DNA from: GCA-001735895 sp964488685
GTDB lineage: Bacteria; Pseudomonadota; Gammaproteobacteria; GCA-001735895
Reading direction: 5' to 3'
Assembly: GCA_964488685.1 (NCBI GenBank)
Contig: CAZAVY010000002.1
Coordinates: forward strand, 1-64,000
DNA: 64,000 nucleotides
Shown here: in pieces, positions 1 through 8,547 of the stretch
How the letters are laid out: every line of letters starts with the position of its first letter
How positions within the stretch are numbered: position 1 is the first letter of the stretch
Notes under the pieces: model-generated
Databases searched by the model: none
What the model was told of the DNA's origin: nothing
The model's input: the letters and a program-made list of their open reading frames with translations, nothing else
Program-made: the position numbers and the translations under genes

Positions 1-45
1 GAGGAAACAAAGGTCAAGCAAGGGCGCGAGCAGGTTTATGAAATG

Positions 46-79
46 TCCGGGTTAGGATGCATAATTGATAAAACCCGGA
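46..79. repeat. Inverted repeat downstream of the HisA-like/CmoM gene
   Basis: Two 8-base arms, TCCGGGTT and AACCCGGA, flank an 18-base loop just past the stop codon of the leftward fusion gene. It could act as a weak 3'-end hairpin for that transcript. There is no clear U-tract, so calling it an intrinsic terminator is not justified. The rest of the first 83 bases holds nothing I recognise. Confidence 0.25.
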
Positions 80-83
80 TGGT

Positions 84-1598
84 TCAGGATTTTCGGGCGA
101 TGAGTTGAAACTGCCTGGCGGTGAGTTTGTAGGGCGAGCGATCGGTAAATTCCATTTCAAGTTTTTTCAATTTTTCGTAAACGTCGGTATCTTCCTTCAA
201 TTCATTAGTACCCCAGTAATTGTAAAGACATCGGATTCCATAGTGTTTCTCGAGTGTTAATCCCATGCCTGTCAACCATTCAATCACTTCGTCAGAACGA
301 TACTCGTGAACGTCGATGTCAAAAATCGAGTTGTATTGATCGGCCTGGTCGAGTAGTTCGAAGGCCTTATCGAGATCCTGCTCCAGAAAAGCCGCCTGGT
401 ATGGCAATGAATACTGGTTGGTTGTAATCAAAGAAATAAATCCACCCGGTTTCAACACCTGCTGCAGGCTTTCAAGCAAGGGTTTAACTTCATCTACAAA
501 CTGGATCACGTTATGACAGAGCACGATATCGAATGTGTTTTCGGAAAATTTGGCGCCAATATTGAGGATATCCATGGCATGGGTGTTGAGGCGGTCGGTA
601 ACTCCCGCAAGGGCCGCATTGGCACCTGCATCATTGAGCATTTGTTGTGAAATATCGACGATATCAATCTGGTGATTCATACGCGCAAGCCCGATTCCAT
701 CGAGTCCGTTACCACCTCCGGCATCGAGGATACGCAGGGGTGGAGAATCAACCGGGATATGTTTCTTCAGATTGTGTTCCACCAGCAGGTACCCGAATCG
801 ATTCCAGGGCATGCTTTGATCGGCCTTCCATTTCGACAACCCGGCTTCGAAGGAATCTTTACGATGGGAAATTGCCAATGCCTTTTTTAACTCGACATTG
901 CCGGTATAAAGTGCCTTACCGATAATCACGCCATCGATGCCATCATTGTTAAAACACTCTCGTACATCTTTCATCGAACCGATACCACCCCCGACTATGA
1001 TTCGCAATCCACTGATAGCGGCAAGATCTACCGACGCTTCCAGGTCAATCCCAGTCATCGAACCATCGAGATGTATGCAGGTATGAATTGCGGTAGTCAC
1101 GCCGAGTTGGCGCATTTGAATCGCCAGTGCCGTCGCCTGCACGCTGCCGGCCGCACGCCAGCCACGTATCTGGACTTCACCCCTGGCATCGGTATCGATA
1201 CCGAGCGCTATAGCATCACTGCCGTAACTGGCGATTGCCTGTGCCATTATCTGTGGATTTTCAACGGCCGAGGTGCCGATAATGACCCGTTTGATACCTG
1301 ATTTTATCGCCCGGTGAACTTCATCGAGGTTTCGAATCCCACCGCCAAATTGAATATCGACATCGAGCGCTGTTATCTGTTTTATGAGTTCCCAGTTATG
1401 TGTGGCGTCTTCGTCAAAAGCAGCATCGAGATTGATGACTTGTAACCATTTCGCCCCCTGGTCGATCCATTGCTGCGCGCACGCCAGGGGATCGGTATTG
1501 AAGACTACCGGATTCTCGATATCCCCCGGGGTAAAGCGCACAACCTCAGCACTGCGTAAGTGAATTGCCGGAAAAATAGTGAATTTGTTATAAATCAT
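84..1598 (-). CDS. HisA-like barrel fused to CmoM-like tRNA methyltransferase
   Basis: One 504-residue reading frame joins two families. Residues 1-242 are a HisA-type beta/alpha barrel (ProFAR isomerase family of histidine synthesis), with both phosphate-binding loops visible (FGGGIR near 84-89, GGGIGS near 203-208). The usual catalytic Asp in the first strand (PAIDL or PALDL in HisA) is His13 here. The TDISRDG motif reads TCIHLDG near 173-179. The second catalytic Asp appears kept (Asp135). Residues about 250-504 are a class I SAM methyltransferase with motif I LDAGGGNG (291-298) and post-I IDIVD. Its C-terminal region resembles CmoM/SmtA, which methylates cmo5U34 in tRNA to mcmo5U. The gene follows dapB with a 28-base gap and is probably the last gene of the heat-shock/dapB transcription unit. 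The methyltransferase half is likely active; the barrel is unlikely to be an ordinary HisA. Confidence 0.85.
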   Translation of the reverse strand: MIYNKFTIFPAIHLRSAEVVRFTPGDIENPVVFNTDPLACAQQWIDQGAKWLQVINLDAAFDEDATHNWELIKQITALDVDIQFGGGIRNLDEVHRAIKSGIKRVIIGTSAVENPQIMAQAIASYGSDAIALGIDTDARGEVQIRGWRAAGSVQATALAIQMRQLGVTTAIHTCIHLDGSMTGIDLEASVDLAAISGLRIIVGGGIGSMKDVRECFNNDGIDGVIIGKALYTGNVELKKALAISHRKDSFEAGLSKWKADQSMPWNRFGYLLVEHNLKKHIPVDSPPLRILDAGGGNGLDGIGLARMNHQIDIVDISQQMLNDAGANAALAGVTDRLNTHAMDILNIGAKFSENTFDIVLCHNVIQFVDEVKPLLESLQQVLKPGGFISLITTNQYSLPYQAAFLEQDLDKAFELLDQADQYNSIFDIDVHEYRSDEVIEWLTGMGLTLEKHYGIRCLYNYWGTNELKEDTDVYEKLKKLEMEFTDRSPYKLTARQFQLIARKS

Positions 1599-1626
1599 CT
1601 AGTTATAATAGACACTTAAAGTAAAC

Positions 1627-2424
1627 TCAATTTATACCTAGAACATCCTGCATGCTAAACAGGCCACTTTTATGTTGATCCAGCCACCGACAGGCTCGCA
1701 TCGCTCCATAGGCGAATGTCATGCGACTGGAGGCCTTGTGGGTAATCTCGACACGTTCCCCTTCGGCGGCAAACAGCACCGTATGCTCCCCAACGATATC
1801 ACCCCCACGAATGGTTTCAAAACCGATGGTTTCACGATCGCGTGAACCGGTCTGACCTTGACGTCCGTAAACTGCGCAGTCTTCGAGATTACGACCCAAC
1901 GTTTCAGCGATCACCTGTCCCATTTTCAAAGCGGTACCCGACGGCGCATCCACCTTGTGCCGGTGGTGTGCTTCGATTATTTCGATGTCGACACTATCGC
2001 CGAGAGCTGCGGCCGCCGTTTGCAGTAATTTGAAACAAAGATTGACGCCTATGCTCATATTCGGGGCATATACAATGGCGATTTTTTCTCCGGCAGCCAG
2101 CATTTTTGCTTCGAGTACCGCGTCGCATCCGGTGGTTCCGATCACCATTTTCTTGCCCTGATCGGCACAAATATCGACGTGGTTGGTAGTGGCGCCGGGG
2201 TGGGTGAAATCAATCAGGATATCAAATAAATCGACGTCTAAATGGTTCTTGAGCAGAATTTGATTGGGGGCGAGGCCAGCGAGTAATCCAGCATCGTTGC
2301 CGAGCGATGGACTTTGTTCTCGCTCAAGGGCCTGCGTCAACTCCAGGTCATCTGTATCATTACAGGCGATCACCAGATTTCGACCCATTCGACCAGCCGC
2401 GCCTGCTATAGCGATTCGAACCAT
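1627..2424 (-). CDS. dapB: 4-hydroxy-tetrahydrodipicolinate reductase DapB
   Basis: Cytosolic NAD(P)H-dependent reductase of lysine/diaminopimelate synthesis. The N-terminus has the Rossmann motif IAIAGAAGRMGR. The catalytic/substrate region EAHHRHKVDAPSGTA is intact. The product is 265 residues, normal for the family (273 in E. coli). An in-frame TTG lies 15 bases upstream, but the ATG at 2424 has a GGGGGGA ribosome binding site at proper spacing and starts directly with the Rossmann strand, so I chose it. It lies just downstream of dnaJ on the same strand, as in pseudomonads, where carA usually follows; here the HisA-like fusion follows instead. Confidence 0.96.
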   Translation of the reverse strand: MVRIAIAGAAGRMGRNLVIACNDTDDLELTQALEREQSPSLGNDAGLLAGLAPNQILLKNHLDVDLFDILIDFTHPGATTNHVDICADQGKKMVIGTTGCDAVLEAKMLAAGEKIAIVYAPNMSIGVNLCFKLLQTAAAALGDSVDIEIIEAHHRHKVDAPSGTALKMGQVIAETLGRNLEDCAVYGRQGQTGSRDRETIGFETIRGGDIVGEHTVLFAAEGERVEITHKASSRMTFAYGAMRACRWLDQHKSGLFSMQDVLGIN

Positions 2425-2444
2425 TCGTGATCCCCCCAAATTAT

Positions 2445-3548
2445 TCAGGATTTCAGTTCTTCGAAGAATTTTTTCATGCTGTCTATCCAGGAATTTTCAT
2501 TCGGACTGTGTTTGCGACCCGATTTACCCATGGATTGGCCGAACTGTTCCAATAGTTCCTTTTGCTCCGCGCTCAATTTTACAGGTGTTTCGATGACAAT
2601 GCGGCAAATTAAATCACCGACGGGACCACCACGGACCGGTTTGACGCCCTTGCCGCGCATACGGAACAGCTTATGTGTCTGGGTACCAAGCGGAATTTTC
2701 AGGTTCAAGCGACCACCGAGGCTGGGAACCTCAAGCTCACCCCCGAGCGCTGCCGTGACAATGCTGATTGGCACTTCGCAATACAGATCGGCGTTATCGC
2801 GTTCGAAAATCGGGTGGGGCTTGACATGTATTTGAACAAACAGATCACCGGTGGGCGAGCCGGCTTCACCCGCTTCGCCTTCACCCGATAAGCGTATACG
2901 GTCACCATTGTCCACACCGGCGGGCACTTCTACCGACAGGGATTTGTGCTCCTTAACCCGCCCGGCCCCGTGACAGGTATTACAGGGATCACTGATGGTG
3001 GTACCCTTGCCACGACAGTTCGGACAGGTTTGTTGTACCGAGAAAAAACCTTGTTGCATTCGAACCTGCCCATGTCCACCGCAGGTACCGCAGGTATCCG
3101 ATGTCGTCCCGGGTTCGGCCCCACTGCCCGCGCAGTTGGTACAGTGTTTCAATGTCGGAATTCGGATTTTAACGGTGGTACCGGTGACGGCATCTTCAAG
3201 GTTTAGCTCAAGATTGTATTGCAAATCTGCGCCTTTGCGTACGCGCGAACGACCGCCACCACCAAAGATATCTCCGAAAATGTCACTGAACGCATCGCCG
3301 AATCCACCTCCCCCGGCCGACTGGCTCACTCCTGCGTGTCCAAACTGGTCATAGGCAGCGCGCTTATCAGCATTTGAAAGAACTTCGAAGGCTTCCTTGG
3401 CTTCCTTGAAACTTGCCTCGGCTTTCGCGTTGTCGGGGTTACGATCCGGGTGAAATTTCATCGCCAGACGGCGAAAAGCCTTCTTGATTTCGGCATCTGA
3501 TGCAGAATTAGAAATCTCGAGAACTTCGTAAAAATCGCGTTTTGACAT
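2445..3548 (-). CDS. dnaJ: Chaperone protein DnaJ (Hsp40)
   Basis: Co-chaperone that stimulates the DnaK ATPase and delivers unfolded clients. Domains in order: J domain with HPD (residues 1-70), a Gly/Phe linker (GGGGFGDAFSDIFGDIFGG), four CxxCxGxG-type zinc-finger repeats (about 135-205), and the C-terminal substrate-binding domains. Length 367 is normal. It is transcribed after dnaK, but 271 bases separate the two genes. That gap contains a mobile-type inverted repeat and a terminator-like hairpin close to the dnaJ start, so dnaJ expression may be attenuated relative to dnaK. Confidence 0.97.
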   Translation of the reverse strand: MSKRDFYEVLEISNSASDAEIKKAFRRLAMKFHPDRNPDNAKAEASFKEAKEAFEVLSNADKRAAYDQFGHAGVSQSAGGGGFGDAFSDIFGDIFGGGGRSRVRKGADLQYNLELNLEDAVTGTTVKIRIPTLKHCTNCAGSGAEPGTTSDTCGTCGGHGQVRMQQGFFSVQQTCPNCRGKGTTISDPCNTCHGAGRVKEHKSLSVEVPAGVDNGDRIRLSGEGEAGEAGSPTGDLFVQIHVKPHPIFERDNADLYCEVPISIVTAALGGELEVPSLGGRLNLKIPLGTQTHKLFRMRGKGVKPVRGGPVGDLICRIVIETPVKLSAEQKELLEQFGQSMGKSGRKHSPNENSWIDSMKKFFEELKS

Positions 3549-3566
3549 CGACTCGTAACTACAAAT

Positions 3567-3599
3567 AATAAAAACCCGGCGTGATGAATCACGCTAGGA
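3567..3599 (-). terminator. Terminator-like hairpin just before dnaJ
   Basis: On the minus strand the stem GCGTGA-TTCA-TCACGC, extended by further imperfect pairs, is followed by GGGTTTTTATT. It lies after dnaK and about 20 bases before the dnaJ start codon. It therefore looks like an intrinsic terminator or attenuator between two genes normally co-transcribed. It abuts the end of the repeat element. Confidence 0.55.
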
Positions 3600-3794
3600 G
3601 ACTGTCGGACCTAAGGTTTCGAAGCGGGACAAAACCATTTTGAGTCAGAAATTTCTGTCGATTGAGGCGAAGAGCCTGCCCCATGAGCGAAGCGAAAGAT
3701 TTGGGTATCGCAATTCATATTTAACGAAATCGATAGGAAATTCCGGCCAAAATGGCTTTTCGCAGTAGATATATCCTAAGCCCGACCGACTCCC
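3597..3794. repeat. MITE-like inverted-repeat element, copy 1
   Basis: A non-coding element of about 198 bp. Its ends are imperfect inverted repeats: one end reads GGAGACTGTCGGACCTAAGG and the other, on the opposite strand, GGGAGTCGGTCGGGCTTAGG. Read on the minus strand it aligns along its length with a second copy at 37857-38022, including TCTACTGCG, GGCATTTTGG or GCCATTTTGG, and ATTTCCTATCGATTTCG-like blocks. Copy 1 carries an extra stretch of roughly 30 bases in the middle. It lies in the dnaK-dnaJ gap. No ORF is present, so it would need a transposase supplied from elsewhere if it moves. Confidence 0.8.
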
Positions 3795-3819
3795 AGGTTC
3801 ATAACGGCCAGCGAAACCG

Positions 3820-5751
3820 TTACTTCTTTTCCTCTTCTTTTACTTCTTCAAATTCGGCATCGACAACATCGTCACCGGCGTCTGCCTGAGAGCCCGCATT
3901 CGCATCGACAGGTTCCGGCCCGCCTTCGGAGCCACCTGCTGAGTAAGCTTTTTCAGCCAATTTGCTGGATGCCTCGGCAAGCGCCTGTGTTTTGGCTTCG
4001 ATTTCACCTTTATCAGAGCCTTCCAATGCCTTTTTCAAGTCTTCGATTGCAGACTCGATTTTAGCCTTGTCTTCATCATCGACCTGTTCGCTGAGATCCT
4101 TAATCGACTTTTCTGCCGCGTGAATCATCGCATCGGCCTGGTTGCGAGCTTCAACGGTTTCGCGATGCTTTCGATCTTCATCGACATGCGCTTCGGCATC
4201 CTTGACCATTGATTCGACTTCGCCTTCAGAAAGACCACTCGAGGCTTTGATTACGATCTTTTGTTCCTTACCGGTGGCCTTATCTTTAGCCGACACGTGG
4301 AGGATGCCGTTGGCATCGATATCAAAAGTAACTTCGATCTGCGGCACCCCGCGCGATGCCGGCGGAATATCCGAAAGGTCAAATCGACCCAGTGATTTAT
4401 TCGCGGTGGCAACGTCTCGCTCACCTTGCAATACGTGTACCGTGACTGCGGTTTGATTGTCTTCAGCGGTGGAAAAGGTTTGCCCTGCCTTGGTCGGGAT
4501 CGTGGTGTTCTTTTCGATCAGCTTTGTCATGACACCACCCAGGGTTTCTATCCCGAGAGAAAGCGGAGTAACGTCGAGCAATAATACATTCTTGACGTCG
4601 CCACCCAGTACACCGCCTTGAATTGCAGCCCCACAAGCCACTGCTTCATCGGGATTTACATCACGGCGCAGTTCACTGCCGAAAAAATTCTTTACCACTT
4701 CCTGGACTTTGGGCATACGGGTTTGACCACCCACCAGGATGATATCGTCGATATCTGAAACCGACAGATCCGCATCATCCAGTGCCACCTTGAGCGGGTC
4801 GATGGTGCGAGCAATTAAATCGTCGACCAGCGACTCAAGCTTGGCGCGGGTGATTTTCAGGTTCAAGTGTTTCGGCCCGGCCGCGTCAGCAGTAATGTAT
4901 GGCAGGTTGACATCGGTTTGCTGGCTCGACGACAATTCGATTTTTGCTTTCTCTGAAGCTTCCTTCAGACGTTGCATTGCTAGCGGATCACCGCGCAAAT
5001 CCATGCCCTGATCTTTTTTAAACTCGTCCGCCAGGTAATCGATCATACGCATGTCAAAATCTTCACCACCGAGGAAAGTATCACCATTGGTGGAGAGCAC
5101 TTCGAACTGGTGCTCGCCGTCGACTTCGGCGACTTCGATTATTGAAATGTCGAAGGTACCGCCACCGAGATCGTAGACCGCGATTTTTTTGTCACCTTCA
5201 GCTTTCTCCATGCCATAAGCCAGTGCTGCCGCAGTAGGCTCGTTAATAATACGCTTGACCTTGAGGCCGGCAATCTTGCCCGCATCCTTGGTAGCCTGGC
5301 GTTGCGAATCATTAAAATATGCAGGTACGGTTATAACCGCTTCGGTAACTTCTTCACCGAGATATTCCTCGGCGGTAGCCTTCATCTTCTGCAGCACGCG
5401 AGCCGATATCTCGGGCGGTGCCATTTTTTTGCCTTTGGCTTCAACCCATGCGTCGCCATTGTCTGCCTTGAGAATGGTATAGGGTACGAGATCGATATCC
5501 TTCTGTACCGCATTCTCGTCATAGCGGCGCCCGATCAGGCGTTTTACCGCATACAGGGTATCGGTTGGATTGGTTACCGCCTGGCGTTTAGCCGGTTGGC
5601 CGACCAGGACTTCATCTTCTGCACCAAATGCAACGATAGAGGGGGTGGTGCGATCGCCTTCGGCATTTTCGATAACTTTGGGTTTGTCACCTTCCATCAC
5701 CGCCACGCAGGAATTCGTGGTACCGAGGTCTATGCCTATAATTCTGCCCAT
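3820..5751 (-). CDS. dnaK: Chaperone protein DnaK (Hsp70)
   Basis: ATP-dependent Hsp70 chaperone working with DnaJ and GrpE. The N-terminal ATPase domain starts GRIIGIDLGTTNSCVAVMEG, with IINEPTAAALAYG and YDLGGGTFDISI motifs. The substrate-binding domain and helical lid follow, and the protein ends in the conserved EEVKEE-type tail. Length 643 is typical. It has its own heat-shock-type promoter in the grpE-dnaK gap. Confidence 0.98.
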   Translation of the reverse strand: MGRIIGIDLGTTNSCVAVMEGDKPKVIENAEGDRTTPSIVAFGAEDEVLVGQPAKRQAVTNPTDTLYAVKRLIGRRYDENAVQKDIDLVPYTILKADNGDAWVEAKGKKMAPPEISARVLQKMKATAEEYLGEEVTEAVITVPAYFNDSQRQATKDAGKIAGLKVKRIINEPTAAALAYGMEKAEGDKKIAVYDLGGGTFDISIIEVAEVDGEHQFEVLSTNGDTFLGGEDFDMRMIDYLADEFKKDQGMDLRGDPLAMQRLKEASEKAKIELSSSQQTDVNLPYITADAAGPKHLNLKITRAKLESLVDDLIARTIDPLKVALDDADLSVSDIDDIILVGGQTRMPKVQEVVKNFFGSELRRDVNPDEAVACGAAIQGGVLGGDVKNVLLLDVTPLSLGIETLGGVMTKLIEKNTTIPTKAGQTFSTAEDNQTAVTVHVLQGERDVATANKSLGRFDLSDIPPASRGVPQIEVTFDIDANGILHVSAKDKATGKEQKIVIKASSGLSEGEVESMVKDAEAHVDEDRKHRETVEARNQADAMIHAAEKSIKDLSEQVDDEDKAKIESAIEDLKKALEGSDKGEIEAKTQALAEASSKLAEKAYSAGGSEGGPEPVDANAGSQADAGDDVVDAEFEEVKEEEKK

Positions 5752-5791
5752 TTAAATGCTCCAAAAACTGTTCAAGTGAAACTTACACCCG

Positions 5792-5819
5792 ATGTAGGGT
5801 TATTTTTGTTGCTTTCAAG
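5792..5819 (-). promoter_or_regulatory. Putative sigma-32 (RpoH) promoter of dnaK
   Basis: On the minus strand CTTGAAA is followed, after 13 bases, by CCCTACAT, about 40 bases upstream of the dnaK start. The first block matches the RpoH -35 consensus exactly; the second is close to CCCCATNT. The position between grpE and dnaK fits an internal heat-shock promoter. Confidence 0.6.
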
Positions 5820-5842
5820 TAAATTCCGGTTTTTTTTAGGGT

Positions 5843-6421
5843 TTATTTTGCGACTACAACCATCGCCGGGCGTACCAGCCGGTCGTTTAACAGGAACCCC
5901 TTTTGCATCACTTCGATGACGGTATTGGATTCGGTATTTTCGGCCTCGATCATACTGATCGCCTGGTGCTTTTCAGGATCGAATTCTTCACCAACAGGAT
6001 CGATTTGCTCCAGTCCGTTTTTTTCCAAAACCTGAATCAACAGGTTAAAAGTCAACGCGAATCCCTCACGGATACTTTCCAGGGTCGCGTTATCCGCTTC
6101 AGCAGCGGTCTGCCCCATTTCCATACTGTCCATGATCGGTAGCAGGTTTTCGACAAACCCTTTCAACGCGTACTTGTGGGCATTTTCGACGTCGCGTTCA
6201 GCGCGTTTGCGATTATTATCGATTTCTGCACGTAACCGCATCATCTGATCCCAGTAATCTTTGATCGTCTGCTGTGCCTTTTCTAACTGCTCCGGGATAG
6301 AATCGTTGACCTCATCGTTATTATCCGCGGCTTGCGGATTTATATCTTCGAGCTGTGCCTGCTCTTCGCGGGTCGGGGAATTTTCATCGTCGTTATTGGT
6401 ATGGGTTTGTTGTGGCGACAT
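5843..6421 (-). CDS. grpE: Nucleotide exchange factor GrpE
   Basis: Homodimeric exchange factor that releases ADP from DnaK. The acidic N-terminus is followed by a long coiled coil (about residues 45-95) and the C-terminal beta-wing with RPAMVVVAK. Three starts are in frame: GTG 6439, ATG 6433 and ATG 6421. Only the last has a Shine-Dalgarno (GGAG, 6-base spacing), giving 192 residues. It lies between hrcA and dnaK in the usual order. Confidence 0.95.
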   Translation of the reverse strand: MSPQQTHTNNDDENSPTREEQAQLEDINPQAADNNDEVNDSIPEQLEKAQQTIKDYWDQMMRLRAEIDNNRKRAERDVENAHKYALKGFVENLLPIMDSMEMGQTAAEADNATLESIREGFALTFNLLIQVLEKNGLEQIDPVGEEFDPEKHQAISMIEAENTESNTVIEVMQKGFLLNDRLVRPAMVVVAK

Positions 6422-6512
6422 TAACTGCTCCATGAGCACTGATTAACTGTTTTCTACGGGCTTTTTCGATTGATTAAATCAGCAGGTTATCGGGTGGGCT
6501 ACAATTTAAGGA

Positions 6513-7553
6513 TTATTTTTGAGTATTCAAGGCTGAAGTTAATAATTTTGCGGTGATATCGACTATCGGAATCACTCGCTCGTAAGCGATACGGGTGGGG
6601 CCGATGACGCCCAGCACCCCCACGATTTCCCCTTTGACATGATACGGCGCGCCGACGACGCTGCAATCACTCAGTACCGAGTAACCCGATTCACTGCCGA
6701 TAAAAATTTCGACGCCGTGCGCCGAAGTACATCCGTCAAGTAATCTGAGCAGGTCGGTCTTTTCATTAAATACATTAAATATGTTCCTTAACTTATTGAT
6801 ATCAGATAGTTCTGCATATTGCAGTAGGTTCGATTCGCCACTGGTGAGTAAATCATCATGCGCGTTTAAACTACAAACTTCCGTCATCGCCTCGAGCACG
6901 GTTTCGAGGATGGAATTGACATCGGTACGCAAATCCGAGAGCTCCTGTAACAGCATTTCGCGGGCGTTTTCGAAACTGCGTCCGATCAAATAACGGCTCA
7001 AGGTTTGAGCCGCTTGCAGCAGCTCCGAATCGCTGTAGTCCCGATCGACATGAATGACCTTATTGTGCACGTCATCCTTGTTGATTACCAGGATCACCAG
7101 GATTCGACGATCGCTCAATCTCATGAATTCAATATGTCGCACCTCCGCGGGTGCGGTATGCGACAGACTGACAATACCCGTCAACTGTGTGATTCGCGAT
7201 AGGATGTCGGTTGCACTCTGGATTAAATCGCTGGATGTCTTATCGCCGCTAAAACTCTGGCTAATAATCTCTTGCGCGGAATAGGCCATATCATCCACTT
7301 CCAGCAAGCTATCGACAAAAAAACGATAGCCGGCTTCGGTAGGAATTCTTCCCGCCGAGGTATGCGGTGAATCAACCAGACCCATATCTTCGAGTTTGGC
7401 CATAATATTGCGGATAGTTGCGGAACTGACATCCAGGCCGGACAGTTCAACCAGATATTTGGAACCTACGGGCTGTGCGTCGCGTGTATACGAGTTGATC
7501 AATTGCCGCAATAAAAGTTGAGCACGGTCGTCAAGTTCGTATTTTTCGATCAT
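6513..7553 (-). CDS. hrcA: Heat-inducible transcription repressor HrcA
   Basis: Repressor of chaperone operons that normally binds the CIRCE inverted repeat and is tuned by GroE. An N-terminal winged helix (SSATIRNIMAKLEDMGLV, then SPHTSAGRIPTEAGYRFFVD) precedes the GAF-like and dimerisation domains; the end motif GVIGPTRIAYERVIPIV is typical. I prefer the ATG at 7553 (346 residues, starting MIEKYELDDRAQ); an ATG at 7613 would add 20 residues with no family resemblance. It heads the chaperone cluster and diverges from nadK. No CIRCE copy is visible in the window, so its target may lie at groESL elsewhere. Confidence 0.94.
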   Translation of the reverse strand: MIEKYELDDRAQLLLRQLINSYTRDAQPVGSKYLVELSGLDVSSATIRNIMAKLEDMGLVDSPHTSAGRIPTEAGYRFFVDSLLEVDDMAYSAQEIISQSFSGDKTSSDLIQSATDILSRITQLTGIVSLSHTAPAEVRHIEFMRLSDRRILVILVINKDDVHNKVIHVDRDYSDSELLQAAQTLSRYLIGRSFENAREMLLQELSDLRTDVNSILETVLEAMTEVCSLNAHDDLLTSGESNLLQYAELSDINKLRNIFNVFNEKTDLLRLLDGCTSAHGVEIFIGSESGYSVLSDCSVVGAPYHVKGEIVGVLGVIGPTRIAYERVIPIVDITAKLLTSALNTQK

Positions 7554-7667
7554 CGGGTCTGATATATTGTTGCAAAGCGATAGTTTAGGCGCATTTTCGA
7601 TGCAGTAAAACATAAGCTATATACTAAACCCCATTAAATCAAGGAATCCCGGACAATAGGCTAGATA

Positions 7668-8537
7668 ATGCCAGCAGATTTCAAATCAATCGGCCTGATA
7701 ATACGTAGTGATATGGAATCGCGGCAGGAGAAAATCCAGCAGATTGTAACGGTACTCAATCGTCACGCACGTATCCTGGTTCACTGCCTTGATTTTGATC
7801 GGCCGTTGCCGGATATTGCGAACGTATCACTGAGTGAAATGGTGTCCGGGGTCGATCTGGTGATTTCTCTGGGTGGTGATGGCACCTTGTTAACCGCTGC
7901 ACGTGCGCTGGCCGACATCAATATCCCGTTGCTCGGTATCAACCTGGGCCGACTCGGTTTTCTGGCCGACGTGTCCTTCGATGACTTTGAATCATATCTC
8001 GATGCTGTCGTGGAGGGACGCTACACCGTAGAGGAACGGTTTCTGATCGAAGGCAGGTTTTACGATGGTAACAAGCTGATTTCCAGCAATGTCGCTCTCA
8101 ACGACATTATTCTGCACAGCTACGAATCGGCGAGCATGATCGAATACGAAATATCGAGTGGCGGGGATTTGATCCATGTGCAGCGTTCCGATGGCGTAAT
8201 CGTGACGACTCCAACCGGATCCACCGCTTATGCCCTGTCGGGCGGCGGACCGATCATGCACCCTTCCCTGAATACACTAGCAATCGTGCCGATATGCCCG
8301 CACACATTGAGTAACCGCCCAATCGTATTGCCCGCGGACCAGCCGATTGAAGTCCGTTTGGGGCAGGATTCGATGGCCGCAAAGGTCAGCTATGACGGGC
8401 ATTCAACTACCATAGTAAACCCCGAGAATCGAGTTCTGATAACTCGCTACCCGAAACCGCTGACACTACTACACCCCCAGGATTACGATTACTTTCAAGT
8501 ACTGCGGGCCAAACTCTACTGGAGTGCGAACTACTAG
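7668..8537 (+). CDS. nadK: NAD kinase
   Basis: Phosphorylates NAD to NADP. The GGDGT motif (SLGGDGTLL) and the following NLGRLGFLAD segment are the catalytic and nucleotide-binding signatures. The TPTGSTAYALSGGGPI motif lies further on. Length 289 is normal. It is transcribed divergently from hrcA and sits just upstream of recN, an arrangement widely conserved in gammaproteobacteria. Confidence 0.97.
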   Translation: MPADFKSIGLIIRSDMESRQEKIQQIVTVLNRHARILVHCLDFDRPLPDIANVSLSEMVSGVDLVISLGGDGTLLTAARALADINIPLLGINLGRLGFLADVSFDDFESYLDAVVEGRYTVEERFLIEGRFYDGNKLISSNVALNDIILHSYESASMIEYEISSGGDLIHVQRSDGVIVTTPTGSTAYALSGGGPIMHPSLNTLAIVPICPHTLSNRPIVLPADQPIEVRLGQDSMAAKVSYDGHSTTIVNPENRVLITRYPKPLTLLHPQDYDYFQVLRAKLYWSANY

Positions 8538-8547
8538 TGGACTGCCT

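Noticed and set aside
1..108. Open plus-strand frame from the window edge to a TGA at 108
   Set aside because: Only 35 codons, overlapping the end of the fusion gene on the other strand, and no family resemblance.
6440..7667. CIRCE operator at hrcA or grpE
   Set aside because: No TTAGCACTC-N9-GAGTGCTAA or close variant was found in the gaps.
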